Shown: positions 33,992 through 43,412, counted from the first letter of the stretch. The stretch is DNA of 64,000 nt from Reyranella sp. (GCF_017305915.1 NZ_JAFKJN010000034.1:1-64000); one strand, 5' to 3'. Notes: a model not told the origin generated them from the sequence alone. Program-made: numbers and translations.

Positions 33992-35734
33992 ATGAACCCC
34001 TATCGCCATTTCATCGGAGTGATCGAGGCCGCTCTCGGCGCCATGCAGGCGGCCGGCGAATTGCCGGCCGGGCTCGATTTCTCCGCGCTGACCGCCGAGC
34101 CGCCGCGCGATGCCGCGCATGGCGACATCGCCACCAACGCCGCCATGGTGCTGGCCAAGGCCGCGCAGAAGAAGCCGCGCGACATCGCCGACGCGCTGCT
34201 GCCGCGCCTGAAGGCCAATCCCGACGTGGTCGACGGCTCGGTCGCGGGGCCGGGCTTCATCAATCTCAAGCTCAGCGATTCGTTCTGGCGCGAGCGGCTG
34301 CGCGAGTGCCTGAAGGAGGGCGTCGCCTACGGCGATTCGACGATGGGGGGCGCCAGGAAGGTGAACGTCGAGTACGTCTCGGCCAACCCGACCGGCCCGC
34401 TGCACGTGGCGCACGCGCGCGGCGCGGTGGTGGGCGATGCGCTCGCCAACCTGCTGCTCAAGGCGGGTTATGCCGTCACCAAGGAGTACTACATCAACGA
34501 CGCGGGCGCGCAGGTCGACATCCTCGGCCGCTCGACGTTCTTGCGCTACAAGGAGGCGCTTGGCGATCACATCGGCACGATCCCCGAAGGCCTCTATCCC
34601 GGCGAGTACCTGAAGGAGGTCGGTGCTGCGATCGCCAGGCGCGACGGCGCGCGCTGGATCGACAAGCCCGAGCGCGACTGGCTGCCCGAGATGCGCGCCT
34701 TCGCCATCGCCTTCCTGATGGACGAGATCAAGGCCGACCTCGACACGCTCGGCGTCCGCATGGACGTCTATACGTCGGAGCGCGCGCTGGTCGAGGCGGG
34801 CGCGGTCGACCGCGCTTTCCAGGAACTGACGCGGCAGGACCTGATCTATAGCGGCCGGCTCGAGCCGCCCAAGGGCAAGAAGCCCGACGACTGGGAGGAC
34901 CGCGAGCAGACGCTGTTTCGCGCGACGAAGTTCGGCGACGAGGTCGACCGGCCGCTCAAGAAGTCGGACGGCTCGTGGACCTACTTCTCCAACGACATCG
35001 CCAACCACTACGACAAGTTCCGGCGCGGCTTCGCCGACCAGATCGACGTCTGGGGCGCCGATCATGGCGGCTACGTCAAGCGCATGAAGGCCGCGGTGAA
35101 GGCGATCACCGGCGGCGACGGCGAGCTCGACGTGAAGCTCTGCCAGCTCGTGCGCGTGATGAGGAACGGCGAGCTGGTCCGCATGTCCAAGCGCGCAGGT
35201 ACATTTGTTACATTGCGCGACCTGCTCGACGAGGTCGGGCCCGACGTGGTGCGGTTCACCATGCTGACCCGCAAGAACGACGCGCCGTTCGACTTCGACC
35301 TGGCAAAGGCCACAGAACAGTCACGCGACAACCCGGTATGGTATGTCCAGTATGGGCATGCCCGTATCCGTAGCGTTCTACGGAAGTCGAGTGCCGCCGG
35401 CATCGTGGTCGATGGGTTGGACAGCGCCCCTCTCGACCGTCTGGGCGATGCCGGCGAACTCTCCTTGGTGCGCCAGATCGCGCAATGGCCGCGCCAGGTC
35501 GAGGCCGCCGCCGCCGCCCACGAGCCTCATCGCATCGCCTTCTATCTCTACGATCTCGCGGCCGCCTTCCATGCCCATTGGAATCGCGGTGGGGACGAGC
35601 CGGCACTGCGCTTCATCGTCGAGGAAGACACCGAGCTCACCCGGGCGCGGCTCGCATTGGTACAGGCCATCGGATTTGTGATAGGATCAGGGTTAAAGGT
35701 CTTCGGCGTCACGCCCGTCGAAGAGATGCGATAA
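33992..35734 (+). CDS. argS: Arginyl-tRNA synthetase
   Basis: A 580-residue class I synthetase that charges tRNA-Arg. The N-terminal additional domain is followed by VEYVSANPTGPLHVAHARGA (HIGH-type motif HVAHARG), YYINDAGAQ, and an anticodon-binding domain ending in ALRFIVEEDTELTRARLALVQAIGFVIGSGLKVFGV. The length is standard. It opens the conserved block through pcm. A SPOR-domain gene follows 10 bp later. Confidence 0.97.
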   Translation: MNPYRHFIGVIEAALGAMQAAGELPAGLDFSALTAEPPRDAAHGDIATNAAMVLAKAAQKKPRDIADALLPRLKANPDVVDGSVAGPGFINLKLSDSFWRERLRECLKEGVAYGDSTMGGARKVNVEYVSANPTGPLHVAHARGAVVGDALANLLLKAGYAVTKEYYINDAGAQVDILGRSTFLRYKEALGDHIGTIPEGLYPGEYLKEVGAAIARRDGARWIDKPERDWLPEMRAFAIAFLMDEIKADLDTLGVRMDVYTSERALVEAGAVDRAFQELTRQDLIYSGRLEPPKGKKPDDWEDREQTLFRATKFGDEVDRPLKKSDGSWTYFSNDIANHYDKFRRGFADQIDVWGADHGGYVKRMKAAVKAITGGDGELDVKLCQLVRVMRNGELVRMSKRAGTFVTLRDLLDEVGPDVVRFTMLTRKNDAPFDFDLAKATEQSRDNPVWYVQYGHARIRSVLRKSSAAGIVVDGLDSAPLDRLGDAGELSLVRQIAQWPRQVEAAAAAHEPHRIAFYLYDLAAAFHAHWNRGGDEPALRFIVEEDTELTRARLALVQAIGFVIGSGLKVFGVTPVEEMR

Positions 35735-35744
35735 AAAGGACGCA

Positions 35745-36674
35745 ATGCACATCCGCCGGTCCCCCTCCGGCGACGGTCCAAGGATCTACCGGCCCAACGA
35801 GTCGGTAGCGACCATGCGGCTCGAACCGCAGGCGCGGCCCGTCGCGTACGAACCCGATTCGATCCCGCCGCCGCCCAGGGATTCCCTGCTGGCCAAGGTC
35901 AACCGCCGCCGCGGCGCCATCCTCACCATGATGGTGTCGATCGCCGCCATCGCGAGCTTCGGCTCGGTGGTCTGGTGGGCGCATAACCAGGATGTCCGCG
36001 CCGGCGGCAAGGGGCTGGAGCCCCTGGTCGTCCCGGCGCCGACCACGCCGACCCGGGTGAAGCCCGAGAATGCCGGCGGCCTGGTCCCGCCCGACCAGGA
36101 CAAGGAAGTCTACAACCGCATCTCCCCCGGTGCCGTGCCGACCCAGCCCGAGAAGCTGCTACCCGGCGCGACCACGCCCAAGCTGCCGCCCGGCGGCATG
36201 CCGCTGCCGACCGCGCCCAAAGAGCCGGAGGCCAACAAGACCCCGACGCCGATCCAGAACGCCAACGCGACCGCGCCGGCCGGCACATCGACTCCGGCGA
36301 CTCAGCCGAGCCCGCCGCCCAATGCGCCGACGGTTACGCAGGCGCCGACCCAGACTTCGCCGGCCACGACCGAGAGCGGGCCTTCGATCGCCAGCCTGAT
36401 CGAGGGCATGTCGGGCCCGGTCGGCGGCTGGCGCATCCAGCTCGCCTCGGCCAAGAGCGAGGACGTCGCCAAGTCGACCTGGGCCAAGCTGCAGGCCGCG
36501 CACGGCGACGTGCTCGCCAACCTGCGCATGCAGCCGACCAAGGTCGATCTCGGCGACAAGGGCACCTGGTACCGCGTGCAGGCGGGGCCCCTCGACGAGA
36601 AGCAGGCGCACAGCATTTGCGGCACGCTGAAGAGCCGCAAGGCCGACTGCGTCGTCGTCCCGCCGGCACGGTGA
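35745..36674 (+). CDS. SPOR-domain membrane protein
   Basis: A 309-residue protein with a cytoplasmic N-terminus, one transmembrane helix at about 58-79, a long Pro/Thr/Ala-rich periplasmic linker, and a C-terminal SPOR domain at about 226-305 (GGWRIQLASAKSEDVAKSTW...YRVQAGPLDEKQAHSICGTLK). SPOR domains bind denuded glycan strands at the division septum. Its stop overlaps the GTG of nagZ. The argS-SPOR-nagZ order is conserved in alphaproteobacteria. Confidence 0.9.
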   Translation: MHIRRSPSGDGPRIYRPNESVATMRLEPQARPVAYEPDSIPPPPRDSLLAKVNRRRGAILTMMVSIAAIASFGSVVWWAHNQDVRAGGKGLEPLVVPAPTTPTRVKPENAGGLVPPDQDKEVYNRISPGAVPTQPEKLLPGATTPKLPPGGMPLPTAPKEPEANKTPTPIQNANATAPAGTSTPATQPSPPPNAPTVTQAPTQTSPATTESGPSIASLIEGMSGPVGGWRIQLASAKSEDVAKSTWAKLQAAHGDVLANLRMQPTKVDLGDKGTWYRVQAGPLDEKQAHSICGTLKSRKADCVVVPPAR

Positions 36675-37684
36675 AGGCGGCGATCTTCGGTTGCGCCGGC
36701 ATGGTGCTGTCGGCGGAGGAGCGCGCGTTCTTCCGCGACGCCGATCCGCTGGGCTTCATCCTGTTCGCCCGCAACGTCGAGACGCCGGAGCAGGCGCGGC
36801 GGCTCACCGAAGACCTGCGCTCCTCGGTCGCCCGCGCCGAGGCGCCGGTGCTGATCGACCAGGAAGGCGGCCGGGTCGCGCGGCTGAGGCCGCCGTACTG
36901 GCGCAGGGCCCCGCCGGGCCGCGTGCTCGGCGAGCTCTATGCGCGCGATCCCGAGGCGGGCCTCGAGGCGACCCGGCTCAATGCGCGGCTGCTGGCGCTC
37001 GATGTCGCGTCGATCGGCTGCGACGTCGATTGCCTGCCGGTGCTCGACATCGCCTTGCCCGACGCCCATTCGGTGATCGGCGACCGCGCCTATGCCGCCC
37101 AGCCCGAGGCCGTCGCCGCGATCGGTCGCGCCGCCGCCGAGGGCCTGATGGCCGAGGGCGTGATGCCGGTGATCAAGCATATTCCCGGGCATGGCCGCGC
37201 CACCGTCGACTCCCACCACCTGTTGCCCCAGGTGAACGTCTCGCGCGACACCCTGGAGCGCACCGACTTCGTGCCGTTCAGGCTGCTGGCCGACCTGCCG
37301 TGGGCGATGACGGCGCACGTGCTCTACGAGGCGATCGACCCGGAGGCGGCGCTGACGGTATCGGCACGCGGCGTGAGGGATGTCGTGCGCGGCCATATCG
37401 GTTTCGACGGCCTGCTGTTGTCCGACGACCTCTCCATGCAGGCGCTGGGCGGGAGCCTGGGCGAGCGGGCGACGCGGTCGCTGGCCGCCGGCTGCGACAT
37501 CGCCCTGCACTGCAATGGGCAGATGGCCGAGATGGTCGAGGTCGCCGCCAACACCGGCGCCATGACCCGGGACGCCGTCCGCCGCTTCGAGGCGGGGCGT
37601 GCTCACGTTGCCCGCCATCGCCAGCCGCAGGCGGCGCGCGAAACCCGGAAAAGGCTCACAGAACTGCTGCCCGAATGGGGATAA
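36671..37684 (+). CDS. nagZ: Beta-N-acetylhexosaminidase (peptidoglycan recycling)
   Basis: A 337-residue family GH3 enzyme that cleaves GlcNAc from GlcNAc-anhMurNAc muropeptides in the cytoplasm. The family signature KHIPGHGRATVDSHHLLP is present, as are DQEGGRVARL and the nucleophile region LLLSDDLSMQAL. It starts with GTG at 36671, overlapping the SPOR stop by GTGA. Length and position are typical. Confidence 0.94.
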   Translation: MKAAIFGCAGMVLSAEERAFFRDADPLGFILFARNVETPEQARRLTEDLRSSVARAEAPVLIDQEGGRVARLRPPYWRRAPPGRVLGELYARDPEAGLEATRLNARLLALDVASIGCDVDCLPVLDIALPDAHSVIGDRAYAAQPEAVAAIGRAAAEGLMAEGVMPVIKHIPGHGRATVDSHHLLPQVNVSRDTLERTDFVPFRLLADLPWAMTAHVLYEAIDPEAALTVSARGVRDVVRGHIGFDGLLLSDDLSMQALGGSLGERATRSLAAGCDIALHCNGQMAEMVEVAANTGAMTRDAVRRFEAGRAHVARHRQPQAARETRKRLTELLPEWG

Positions 37685-37736
37685 AGCCCCGGGAATCCAG
37701 TGGCGGCCAACGGACCCGCTGGATTAAACCGGGGCT
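37685..37736 (+). promoter_or_regulatory. Hairpin filling the nagZ-scpA gap
   Basis: AGCCCCGG (37685-37692) pairs with CCGGGGCT (37729-37736). Inside, AATCCAG (37694-37700) pairs with CTGGATT (37719-37725). Together they give a 15-bp stem with a small internal loop, ending 3 bases before the scpA ATG. Any ribosome site (CGGGGCT) is inside the stem. It could be an attenuator or a translation gate within the operon. Confidence 0.6.
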
Positions 37737-37739
37737 GTA

Positions 37740-38546
37740 ATGAGCGATCAAACCGCGCCCACTCCTGCCGACGGATTCGCCGCCGCTGGACCCGACGTGA
37801 TCGCGCCGGGCGAAGGGGAGCTGATCGTCAATCTCGAGGGCTTCGAGGGCCCGCTCGACCTGCTGCTCAGCCTGGCGCGCGACCAGAAGGTCGACCTGCG
37901 CAAGATCTCGATGGTGGCGCTGGTCGACCAGTATCTCGCCCACGTGGCGCAGGCCAAGCGGCTGCGGCTCGAGCTCGCCGCCGACTATCTGGTGATGGCG
38001 GCGTGGCTGGCCTACCTCAAGTCCCGCCTGCTGCTGCCCGAGCCGCCGGCCGGCGAGGAGCCGTCGGGCCAGGAGATGGCCGATGCGCTGCAGTGGCAGC
38101 TCCGCCGGCTCGAGGCGATGCAGGAGGCCGGTGCCCGCCTGATGGCGCGGCCGCAGCTCGGCAAGGACATCTTCGCGCGCGGCCAGCCCGAAGGCGTGGT
38201 GGTCGTCCGCCGCGCGATCTGGGACGTCAAGCTCTACGACCTGCTGCAAGCCTACGGTCATCAGGTGCGGCCCAAGGATGCCGACACCTACCAGATCGAG
38301 CCGATGCAGTTCTTCTCGGTCGAGGAAGCGGCCGAGCGACTGGGCCGCATGCTCGGCATCGCGATCGACTGGCAGACGCTGGAAGCCTTCCTGCCGGCCG
38401 GTCTCACCGATCCGACGCGGCGGCGCTCGGCCATCGCCGCGACCTTCGTGGCCGGCCTGCAACTCGCCAAGGACGGCCAGATCGAGCTGCGCCAGACCGA
38501 ACGTTTCGGCCCCATTCAATTGCGTAAACGTACCGAACCGCGGTGA
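37740..38546 (+). CDS. scpA: Segregation and condensation protein A
   Basis: A 268-residue kleisin that bridges the Smc heads. The N-terminal domain begins LIVNLEGFEGPLDLLLSLARDQKVDLRKISM and the C-terminal winged helix contains RRSAIAATFVAGLQLAKDGQIELRQTERFGPIQLR. Standard length. Its stop overlaps the scpB GTG (GTGA). Confidence 0.95.
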   Translation: MSDQTAPTPADGFAAAGPDVIAPGEGELIVNLEGFEGPLDLLLSLARDQKVDLRKISMVALVDQYLAHVAQAKRLRLELAADYLVMAAWLAYLKSRLLLPEPPAGEEPSGQEMADALQWQLRRLEAMQEAGARLMARPQLGKDIFARGQPEGVVVVRRAIWDVKLYDLLQAYGHQVRPKDADTYQIEPMQFFSVEEAAERLGRMLGIAIDWQTLEAFLPAGLTDPTRRRSAIAATFVAGLQLAKDGQIELRQTERFGPIQLRKRTEPR

Positions 38547-39553
38547 CGTCCATCATGTCAGCAACAACACCCGTTCCCGTCGAAGACCTGGAGGCGCTGA
38601 TCGCGCTTCTGGCGGCGGCCGAACTCTCGGCCGCGAAGGAGAAGGCCGAGGTCGAGGAGTCGGAGGACGGCGACGATTCCGACGATGATGACGGCTCGGA
38701 CGATGACGATTCAGACGACGATGATGACGATTCCGATGACGATGACGATGACGAGTCGGACGACGAAGACGATGAGTCGGACGACGAAGACGACGAGTCG
38801 GATGAGGACGAAGAGCCCGAGGAGGTTCTCGAGCAGGCCGAGGTCGAGGAGCTTTCGGCCGAGGCGGTAGAGGCGCCGGTCGCGGTCGCCTCGGCGCCCG
38901 CGCCGGAGGTCACCGACGTGGTTTCGCCCGACCATGCCCAGCACCTGCGTCTGCTGGAGGCGCTGATCTTCGCCGGCACCCAGGCGCTGGACGAGAAGGA
39001 CCTGGCCGAGCGCCTACCCAACGACGCCAACGTGTCGCGCCTGCTGGCCGACCTCGCCGAGATGTACGCCGGCCGGGGGGTGAACCTGGTCAAGGTGGCG
39101 GGCGGCTACGCTTTCCGCACGGCGTCTGACCTTTCCGAGAAGCTCAAGATCGAGCGTCCGGTGACGCGCAAGCTGTCGCGCGCCTCGATCGAGACCCTGG
39201 CCATCATCGCCTACCACCAGCCGGTGACCCGGGCCGAGATCGAGCAGGTCCGAGGCGTCGGCCTCAGCAAGGGCACCCTCGACCTGCTGTTCGAGCAGAA
39301 CTGGATCAAGCCGATGGGCCGCCGCCGGGCGCCCGGCAAGCCGGTGACCTGGGGCACGACCGACTTCTTCCTCGAGCATTTCGGCCTGCCGTCGCTCGAC
39401 GACCTGCCGGGCCACGAGGAAATGAAGGCCGCCGGCCTCTTGGACCCGCGCGCGCAGCCCCCCATATTCAGGCCGGAGGAGCCGGACCTGCCGCTCGAGC
39501 CCACTGAAGATGAGGCGGAAGAGCCGTTGACCACCGAAGAGCAGGGACGCTAG
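38543..39553 (+). CDS. scpB: Segregation and condensation protein B with an N-terminal acidic tract
   Basis: A 336-residue ScpB, longer than the usual 180-250. The winged-helix core begins near residue 128 (QHLRLLEALIFAG) and contains IETLAIIAYHQPVTRAEIEQVRGVG. Residues about 36-104 are an almost unbroken Asp/Glu/Ser tract, encoded by GAC/GAT repeats at about 38648-38854. The GTG at 38543 overlaps the scpA stop; ATG at 38555 is the alternative. The core is intact, so the tract is an add-on. Confidence 0.93.
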   Translation: MTSIMSATTPVPVEDLEALIALLAAAELSAAKEKAEVEESEDGDDSDDDDGSDDDDSDDDDDDSDDDDDDESDDEDDESDDEDDESDEDEEPEEVLEQAEVEELSAEAVEAPVAVASAPAPEVTDVVSPDHAQHLRLLEALIFAGTQALDEKDLAERLPNDANVSRLLADLAEMYAGRGVNLVKVAGGYAFRTASDLSEKLKIERPVTRKLSRASIETLAIIAYHQPVTRAEIEQVRGVGLSKGTLDLLFEQNWIKPMGRRRAPGKPVTWGTTDFFLEHFGLPSLDDLPGHEEMKAAGLLDPRAQPPIFRPEEPDLPLEPTEDEAEEPLTTEEQGR

Positions 39554-39593
39554 CCCGCGTCTTGGGGCCGCAATAAGACCTTGATTCGACAGG

Positions 39594-39623
39594 TTGCCGG
39601 GGCTTCCGGCCGGGTGCCATAAT
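39594..39623 (+). promoter_or_regulatory. Candidate sigma-70 promoter for tatABC
   Basis: TTGCCG (39594-39599) and CATAAT (39618-39623) are 18 bases apart in the 112-bp gap before tatA. They match the -35 and -10 consensus at 4 and 5 of 6 positions. The gap is the longest in the block, which supports a new transcription start here. Confidence 0.4.
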
Positions 39624-39665
39624 CGGTCAACCGGCGAACGACCTCGGTTTTGGGAGCAAATTCAC

Positions 39666-39926
39666 ATGGGTAGCTTCAGCATTTGGCACTGGCTGATCGT
39701 GCTGGCGGTCGTGCTGCTGCTGTTCGGCGGCCGCGGCAAGATCTCGACCCTGATGGGCGACTTCGGCAAGGGCCTGTCGGCCTTCAAGAAGGGCGTGGCC
39801 GGCGACGGCAGCGAGAAGGATCAGGCGCAGAGCGGCCAGCCGGGCGATTCGGCGAAGCCGATCGAGGCGCAGACCTCGACCTCGTCGCCGAACCAGGCGC
39901 GCCAGGACAGCACCGCCAAGGTCTGA
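39666..39926 (+). CDS. tatA: Sec-independent translocase subunit TatA
   Basis: An 86-residue protein with an N-terminal helix (IWHWLIVLAVVLLLFGG), then the FG hinge and an amphipathic helix (KISTLMGDFGKGLSAFKKGV), followed by a polar tail. It forms the pore-lining oligomer of the Tat pathway for folded proteins. GGGAGC precedes the ATG at 39666. Confidence 0.95.
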   Translation: MGSFSIWHWLIVLAVVLLLFGGRGKISTLMGDFGKGLSAFKKGVAGDGSEKDQAQSGQPGDSAKPIEAQTSTSSPNQARQDSTAKV

Positions 39927-39950
39927 TCGACGCTTCGGCGCCGGCGTTCC

Positions 39951-40448
39951 ATGTTCGGTATCGACAGCCCTGAACTGCTGGTCATCGCGATCGTGGCGCT
40001 CGTCGTCATCGGTCCGAAGGAGCTGCCTGGCCTGCTGCGCACCTGGGGCAAGTGGATGGCGCAGATGCGCGGCATGGCGTCGGAGTTCCGCGGCCATGTC
40101 GACGAGATGGTGCGCCAGTCCGAGCTCGACGAGGTGAAGAAGCAGCTCGAAGGCTCGCCGGGGCTCGACCTGCAGTCGCTCGATCCGACCAAGCAGATCA
40201 AGCAGCACATCCAGGAAGGCATGGCCGAGGGTGAGAAGGCCTTCAACGAGGCCAAGTCGACCTTCGACAATCCGCTGGCCGAGCCCGAGTCAGCCCCGCA
40301 AGTCGGGGCGCCCGCGCCGCAGATCGCCGCCGAGCCGGCGGCAACCGCTGAGCCGGCTGTGGCCGAGACGCCGCCGGCCGAGCCCGCGGCGCCGCCTTCA
40401 GAGACGCCGCAAATCGAGCAGAAACCCACCAAGGCTGCGGCTGAATAG
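39951..40448 (+). CDS. tatB: Sec-independent translocase subunit TatB
   Basis: A 165-residue protein beginning MFGIDSPELLVIAIVALVVIGPKELP, the hallmark of TatB, followed by an amphipathic helix and a Pro/Ala-rich C-terminal tail. With TatC it forms the twin-arginine signal receptor. It lies 24 bp after tatA and 67 bp before tatC. Confidence 0.95.
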   Translation: MFGIDSPELLVIAIVALVVIGPKELPGLLRTWGKWMAQMRGMASEFRGHVDEMVRQSELDEVKKQLEGSPGLDLQSLDPTKQIKQHIQEGMAEGEKAFNEAKSTFDNPLAEPESAPQVGAPAPQIAAEPAATAEPAVAETPPAEPAAPPSETPQIEQKPTKAAAE

Positions 40449-40515
40449 CCAATTCGCGCTTTGAATTGCCGGCCAAAGGGCGGCATAACCCGCGCCTGAC
40501 CGAGACGACCCTTAC

Positions 40516-41301
40516 TTGACCCAGGCGCACGACGGACCCGAAGACGACAAGCCGATGCCGCTGCTCGATCACCTGATCGAGCTGCGCAGGCGGCTGATCT
40601 ATGCGCTGATCAGTTTCTTCGCGGTCTTCTTCATCACCTTCTATTTCGCCAAGCCGATCTTCTCGTTCCTCATCCAGCCGGCGCTGCACGACGGCTACAA
40701 GATGCAGGTTCTCGACATCTTCGAGTTCTTCTTCGTCACGGTGAAGCTGTCGGCCTTCGTGTCGCTGATCGTCGGCTTCCCGCTGATTGCGACGCAGATC
40801 TGGCTGTTCGTGGCGCCGGGACTTTACCGCCAGGAGAAGCGGGCGTTCCTGCCGTTCCTGATCGCCACGCCGTTCATGTTCTATGCCGGCTGCGCGGTCA
40901 TGTACTACATCGTGATGCCGTACGTGATCAATTTCATGCTGACGCAGTACGCGCCGCAGGACGTCGAGAAGAACCTGCGCGCCTCGGACTATCTCGAGCG
41001 CGTGCTGCAACTGGTGTTCGCCTTCGGCTTCGCCTTCGAGATGCCGGTGCTGCTGATCCTGCTGGTGCGGGTCGGCATCGCCACCGCCGACGGCCTGCGC
41101 GCCAAGCGCCGCTACGCCATCGTCATCTGCTTCGTCGTGGCCGCCGTGCTGGCGCCGCCCGACGTGGTGAGCCAGATCGCGCTGGCGATTCCGCTGCTTG
41201 CCTTCTACGAGATCAGCATCCTGGTCGGCTCGTGGATCGAGAAGAAGCGCGCCGAAGAGGACAGGAAGGCCGAGGAAGCCGGCGACTCCGGCAGCAGCTA
41301 G
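40516..41301 (+). CDS. tatC: Sec-independent translocase subunit TatC
   Basis: A 261-residue six-helix protein. The N-terminal MPLLDHLIELRRRLIYALI and the Tat-signal binding region are conserved, as is a Pro-rich periplasmic cap. The TTG at 40516 gives the standard short N-terminal tail; the next ATG (40555) would begin at MPLLDHL and cannot be excluded. Confidence 0.94.
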   Translation: MTQAHDGPEDDKPMPLLDHLIELRRRLIYALISFFAVFFITFYFAKPIFSFLIQPALHDGYKMQVLDIFEFFFVTVKLSAFVSLIVGFPLIATQIWLFVAPGLYRQEKRAFLPFLIATPFMFYAGCAVMYYIVMPYVINFMLTQYAPQDVEKNLRASDYLERVLQLVFAFGFAFEMPVLLILLVRVGIATADGLRAKRRYAIVICFVVAAVLAPPDVVSQIALAIPLLAFYEISILVGSWIEKKRAEEDRKAEEAGDSGSS

Positions 41302-41303
41302 CC

Positions 41304-42602
41304 ATGCACGACATCCGATTCATCCGCGAGAATCCCGCCGCGTTCGACGCCGGCCTCAAGAAGCGCAACCTCAGCCCCCTGTCGTCGGAGATCCTCGAGG
41401 TCGACAAGCGCCGCCGCGCCGCGATCACCGAGAGCGAGAGCATCCAGGCCAGGCGCAAGCAGCTCAGCCAGCAGATCGGCATGGCCAAGCGCAAGGGCGA
41501 GACCGCCGACGCGCTGATGGCCGAGGTCGCGGCGCTCGAGGAGACCCTGAAGAAGAGCGAGGCCGAGGCCGCCGAGCTCGATGCCGAGCTGACCCGCCGC
41601 CTCGAGGTCCTGCCCAACCTGCCGTTCGACGACGTGCCGGACGGCACCGACGAGACCGCCAACGTCGAGATCCGCCGCCACGGCAGCCAGCGCAACTTCT
41701 CCTTCGCGCCCAGGGATCACGTGGCGCTGGGCGAGGCGACCGGCGAGATGGACTTCGCCGCCGCGACCAGGATGTCGGGCGCGCGCTTCGTCGTGATGAA
41801 GGGCAGGCTGGCGCGCCTGGAGCGGGCGATCGCCCAGTTCATGCTCGACCTGCACACTTCGGAGGAGGGCGGCTACACCGAGGTCAACCCGCCGCTGCTG
41901 GTGCGCGACAACGCCGCCTACGGCGTCGGCCAGTTGCCGCGCTTCGCCGAGGACATGTTCCACACCGACAACGGCTTCTGGCTGGTGCCGACGGCCGAGG
42001 TGCCGCTGACCAACCTGGCGGCCGAGCTGGTGCTGGAGGAGAAGGTGCTGCCGCTGCGCTACACCGCCTTCACGCCGTGCTTCCGCTCCGAGGCGGGCGC
42101 GGCCGGCAAGGACACGCGCGGCATGATCCGCATGCACCAGTTCCCCAAGGTCGAGCTGGTCTCCATCACCACGCCCGAGCAGTCGGACGCCGAGCACCAG
42201 CGCATGACCGCGCGCGCCGAGGAAGTGCTGAAGCGGCTGGAGATTCCCTATCGCACCATCATCCTGTGCGGCGGCGACATGGGGCCGGCCTCGCGCAAGA
42301 CCTTCGACATCGAAGTCTGGCTGCCGGGGCAGGGACGCTATCGCGAGATCTCGAGCTGCTCCAACTGCGGCGACTACCAGGCGCGGCGCATGAACGCGCG
42401 CTTCCGGCCGAAGGAAGGCCCTGATGGTAGGAAGGGGGGCACGCGCTTCGTGCATACGTTGAACGGCTCGGGCCTCGCCGTCGGCCGCACCCTGATCGCG
42501 ATCCTGGAGAACTACCAGAACGAGGACGGCTCGGTGACCGTGCCGGAGGCGCTGCGGCCTTACATGGGCGGGCTCGCGGTCATTCCCGGTCCCTCCAAGT
42601 GA
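41304..42602 (+). CDS. serS: Seryl-tRNA synthetase
   Basis: A 432-residue class II synthetase for tRNA-Ser. The N-terminal antiparallel coiled coil (about 25-105) is followed by motif 2 (TPCFRSEAGAAGKDTRGMIRMHQFPKVE split over two strands) and motif 3 (LNGSGLAVGRTLIAILENYQ). It starts 2 bp after the tatC stop. Length and order are standard. Confidence 0.97.
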   Translation: MHDIRFIRENPAAFDAGLKKRNLSPLSSEILEVDKRRRAAITESESIQARRKQLSQQIGMAKRKGETADALMAEVAALEETLKKSEAEAAELDAELTRRLEVLPNLPFDDVPDGTDETANVEIRRHGSQRNFSFAPRDHVALGEATGEMDFAAATRMSGARFVVMKGRLARLERAIAQFMLDLHTSEEGGYTEVNPPLLVRDNAAYGVGQLPRFAEDMFHTDNGFWLVPTAEVPLTNLAAELVLEEKVLPLRYTAFTPCFRSEAGAAGKDTRGMIRMHQFPKVELVSITTPEQSDAEHQRMTARAEEVLKRLEIPYRTIILCGGDMGPASRKTFDIEVWLPGQGRYREISSCSNCGDYQARRMNARFRPKEGPDGRKGGTRFVHTLNGSGLAVGRTLIAILENYQNEDGSVTVPEALRPYMGGLAVIPGPSK

Positions 42603-42612
42603 ATAGGGCGAC

Positions 42613-43395
42613 GTGAAGTTCAGGGACATCGCGCGCACGCGCATCCTCGTCACCAACGACGACGGCATCCACGCTCCTGGGCTGGAGGCGATGGTCGAGA
42701 TCGCGACCGGGCTGTCGAGCGACGTCTGGGTCGTCGCGCCGGAGTTCAACCAGAGCGGTGCCGGCCATTCGCTGTCGATCATCAACCCGATCCGCGCCCG
42801 CGAAGTCAGCGAGACCAAGTACGCGATCGAGGGCACGCCGACCGATTGCGTGCTGTTCGCGGTCAAGCATCTGCTGAAGGACCGCAAGCCCGATATCGTG
42901 CTGTCCGGCGTCAACCGCGGCAGCAACATGGCCGACGACGTGACCTACTCGGGCACCATCGCCGGCGCGATGGAAGGCTGCCTGCTCGGCATCCCGTCGA
43001 TCGCCTTCAGCCAGGCCTACAGCCATCCGCACCAGGTGAAGTGGGGCACCGCCACCCACCACGGCACCAGCGTGGCGCGCCGCATCCTGGAGATGGACTG
43101 GCCGCGCAACGTGCTGATCAACGTGAATTTCCCGGACGTGGTCACGGCCTCGGTCAAGGGCACCAAGGTGACGCGCCAGGGCGTGCGCGCCTTCGGCGGC
43201 ACGGTGATCGAGCGCACCGATCCGCGCGGCAATCCCTACTACTGGATCGGCTATTCGCCGGGCGAGCACGAGGTCGACGAGGAGTCGGACCTCCACGCCG
43301 TGCGCAACGGCTACATTTCGGTCACGCCGCTGCACCTCGACCTCACCCACGACCCGACGCGACGGAAGCTCGCCGCGCATTTCGCCGCCGCCTGA
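42613..43395 (+). CDS. surE: 5'/3'-nucleotidase SurE
   Basis: A 260-residue stationary-phase survival phosphatase acting on nucleoside monophosphates. The metal site ILVTNDDGIHAPGL and the SGVNRGSNMADDVTYSGT motif are intact. It starts with GTG at 42613, after AGGGCGAC. Next to pcm, as in many proteobacteria. Confidence 0.95.
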   Translation: MKFRDIARTRILVTNDDGIHAPGLEAMVEIATGLSSDVWVVAPEFNQSGAGHSLSIINPIRAREVSETKYAIEGTPTDCVLFAVKHLLKDRKPDIVLSGVNRGSNMADDVTYSGTIAGAMEGCLLGIPSIAFSQAYSHPHQVKWGTATHHGTSVARRILEMDWPRNVLINVNFPDVVTASVKGTKVTRQGVRAFGGTVIERTDPRGNPYYWIGYSPGEHEVDEESDLHAVRNGYISVTPLHLDLTHDPTRRKLAAHFAAA

Positions 43396-43412
43396 GGCAG
43401 GATGCGGGCGCG

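Noticed and set aside
38648..38854. The acidic ScpB tract as a separate gene or frameshift artefact
   Set aside because: The frame is continuous from the scpA overlap into the ScpB core with no stop, so it is part of ScpB, although a downstream start cannot be fully excluded.
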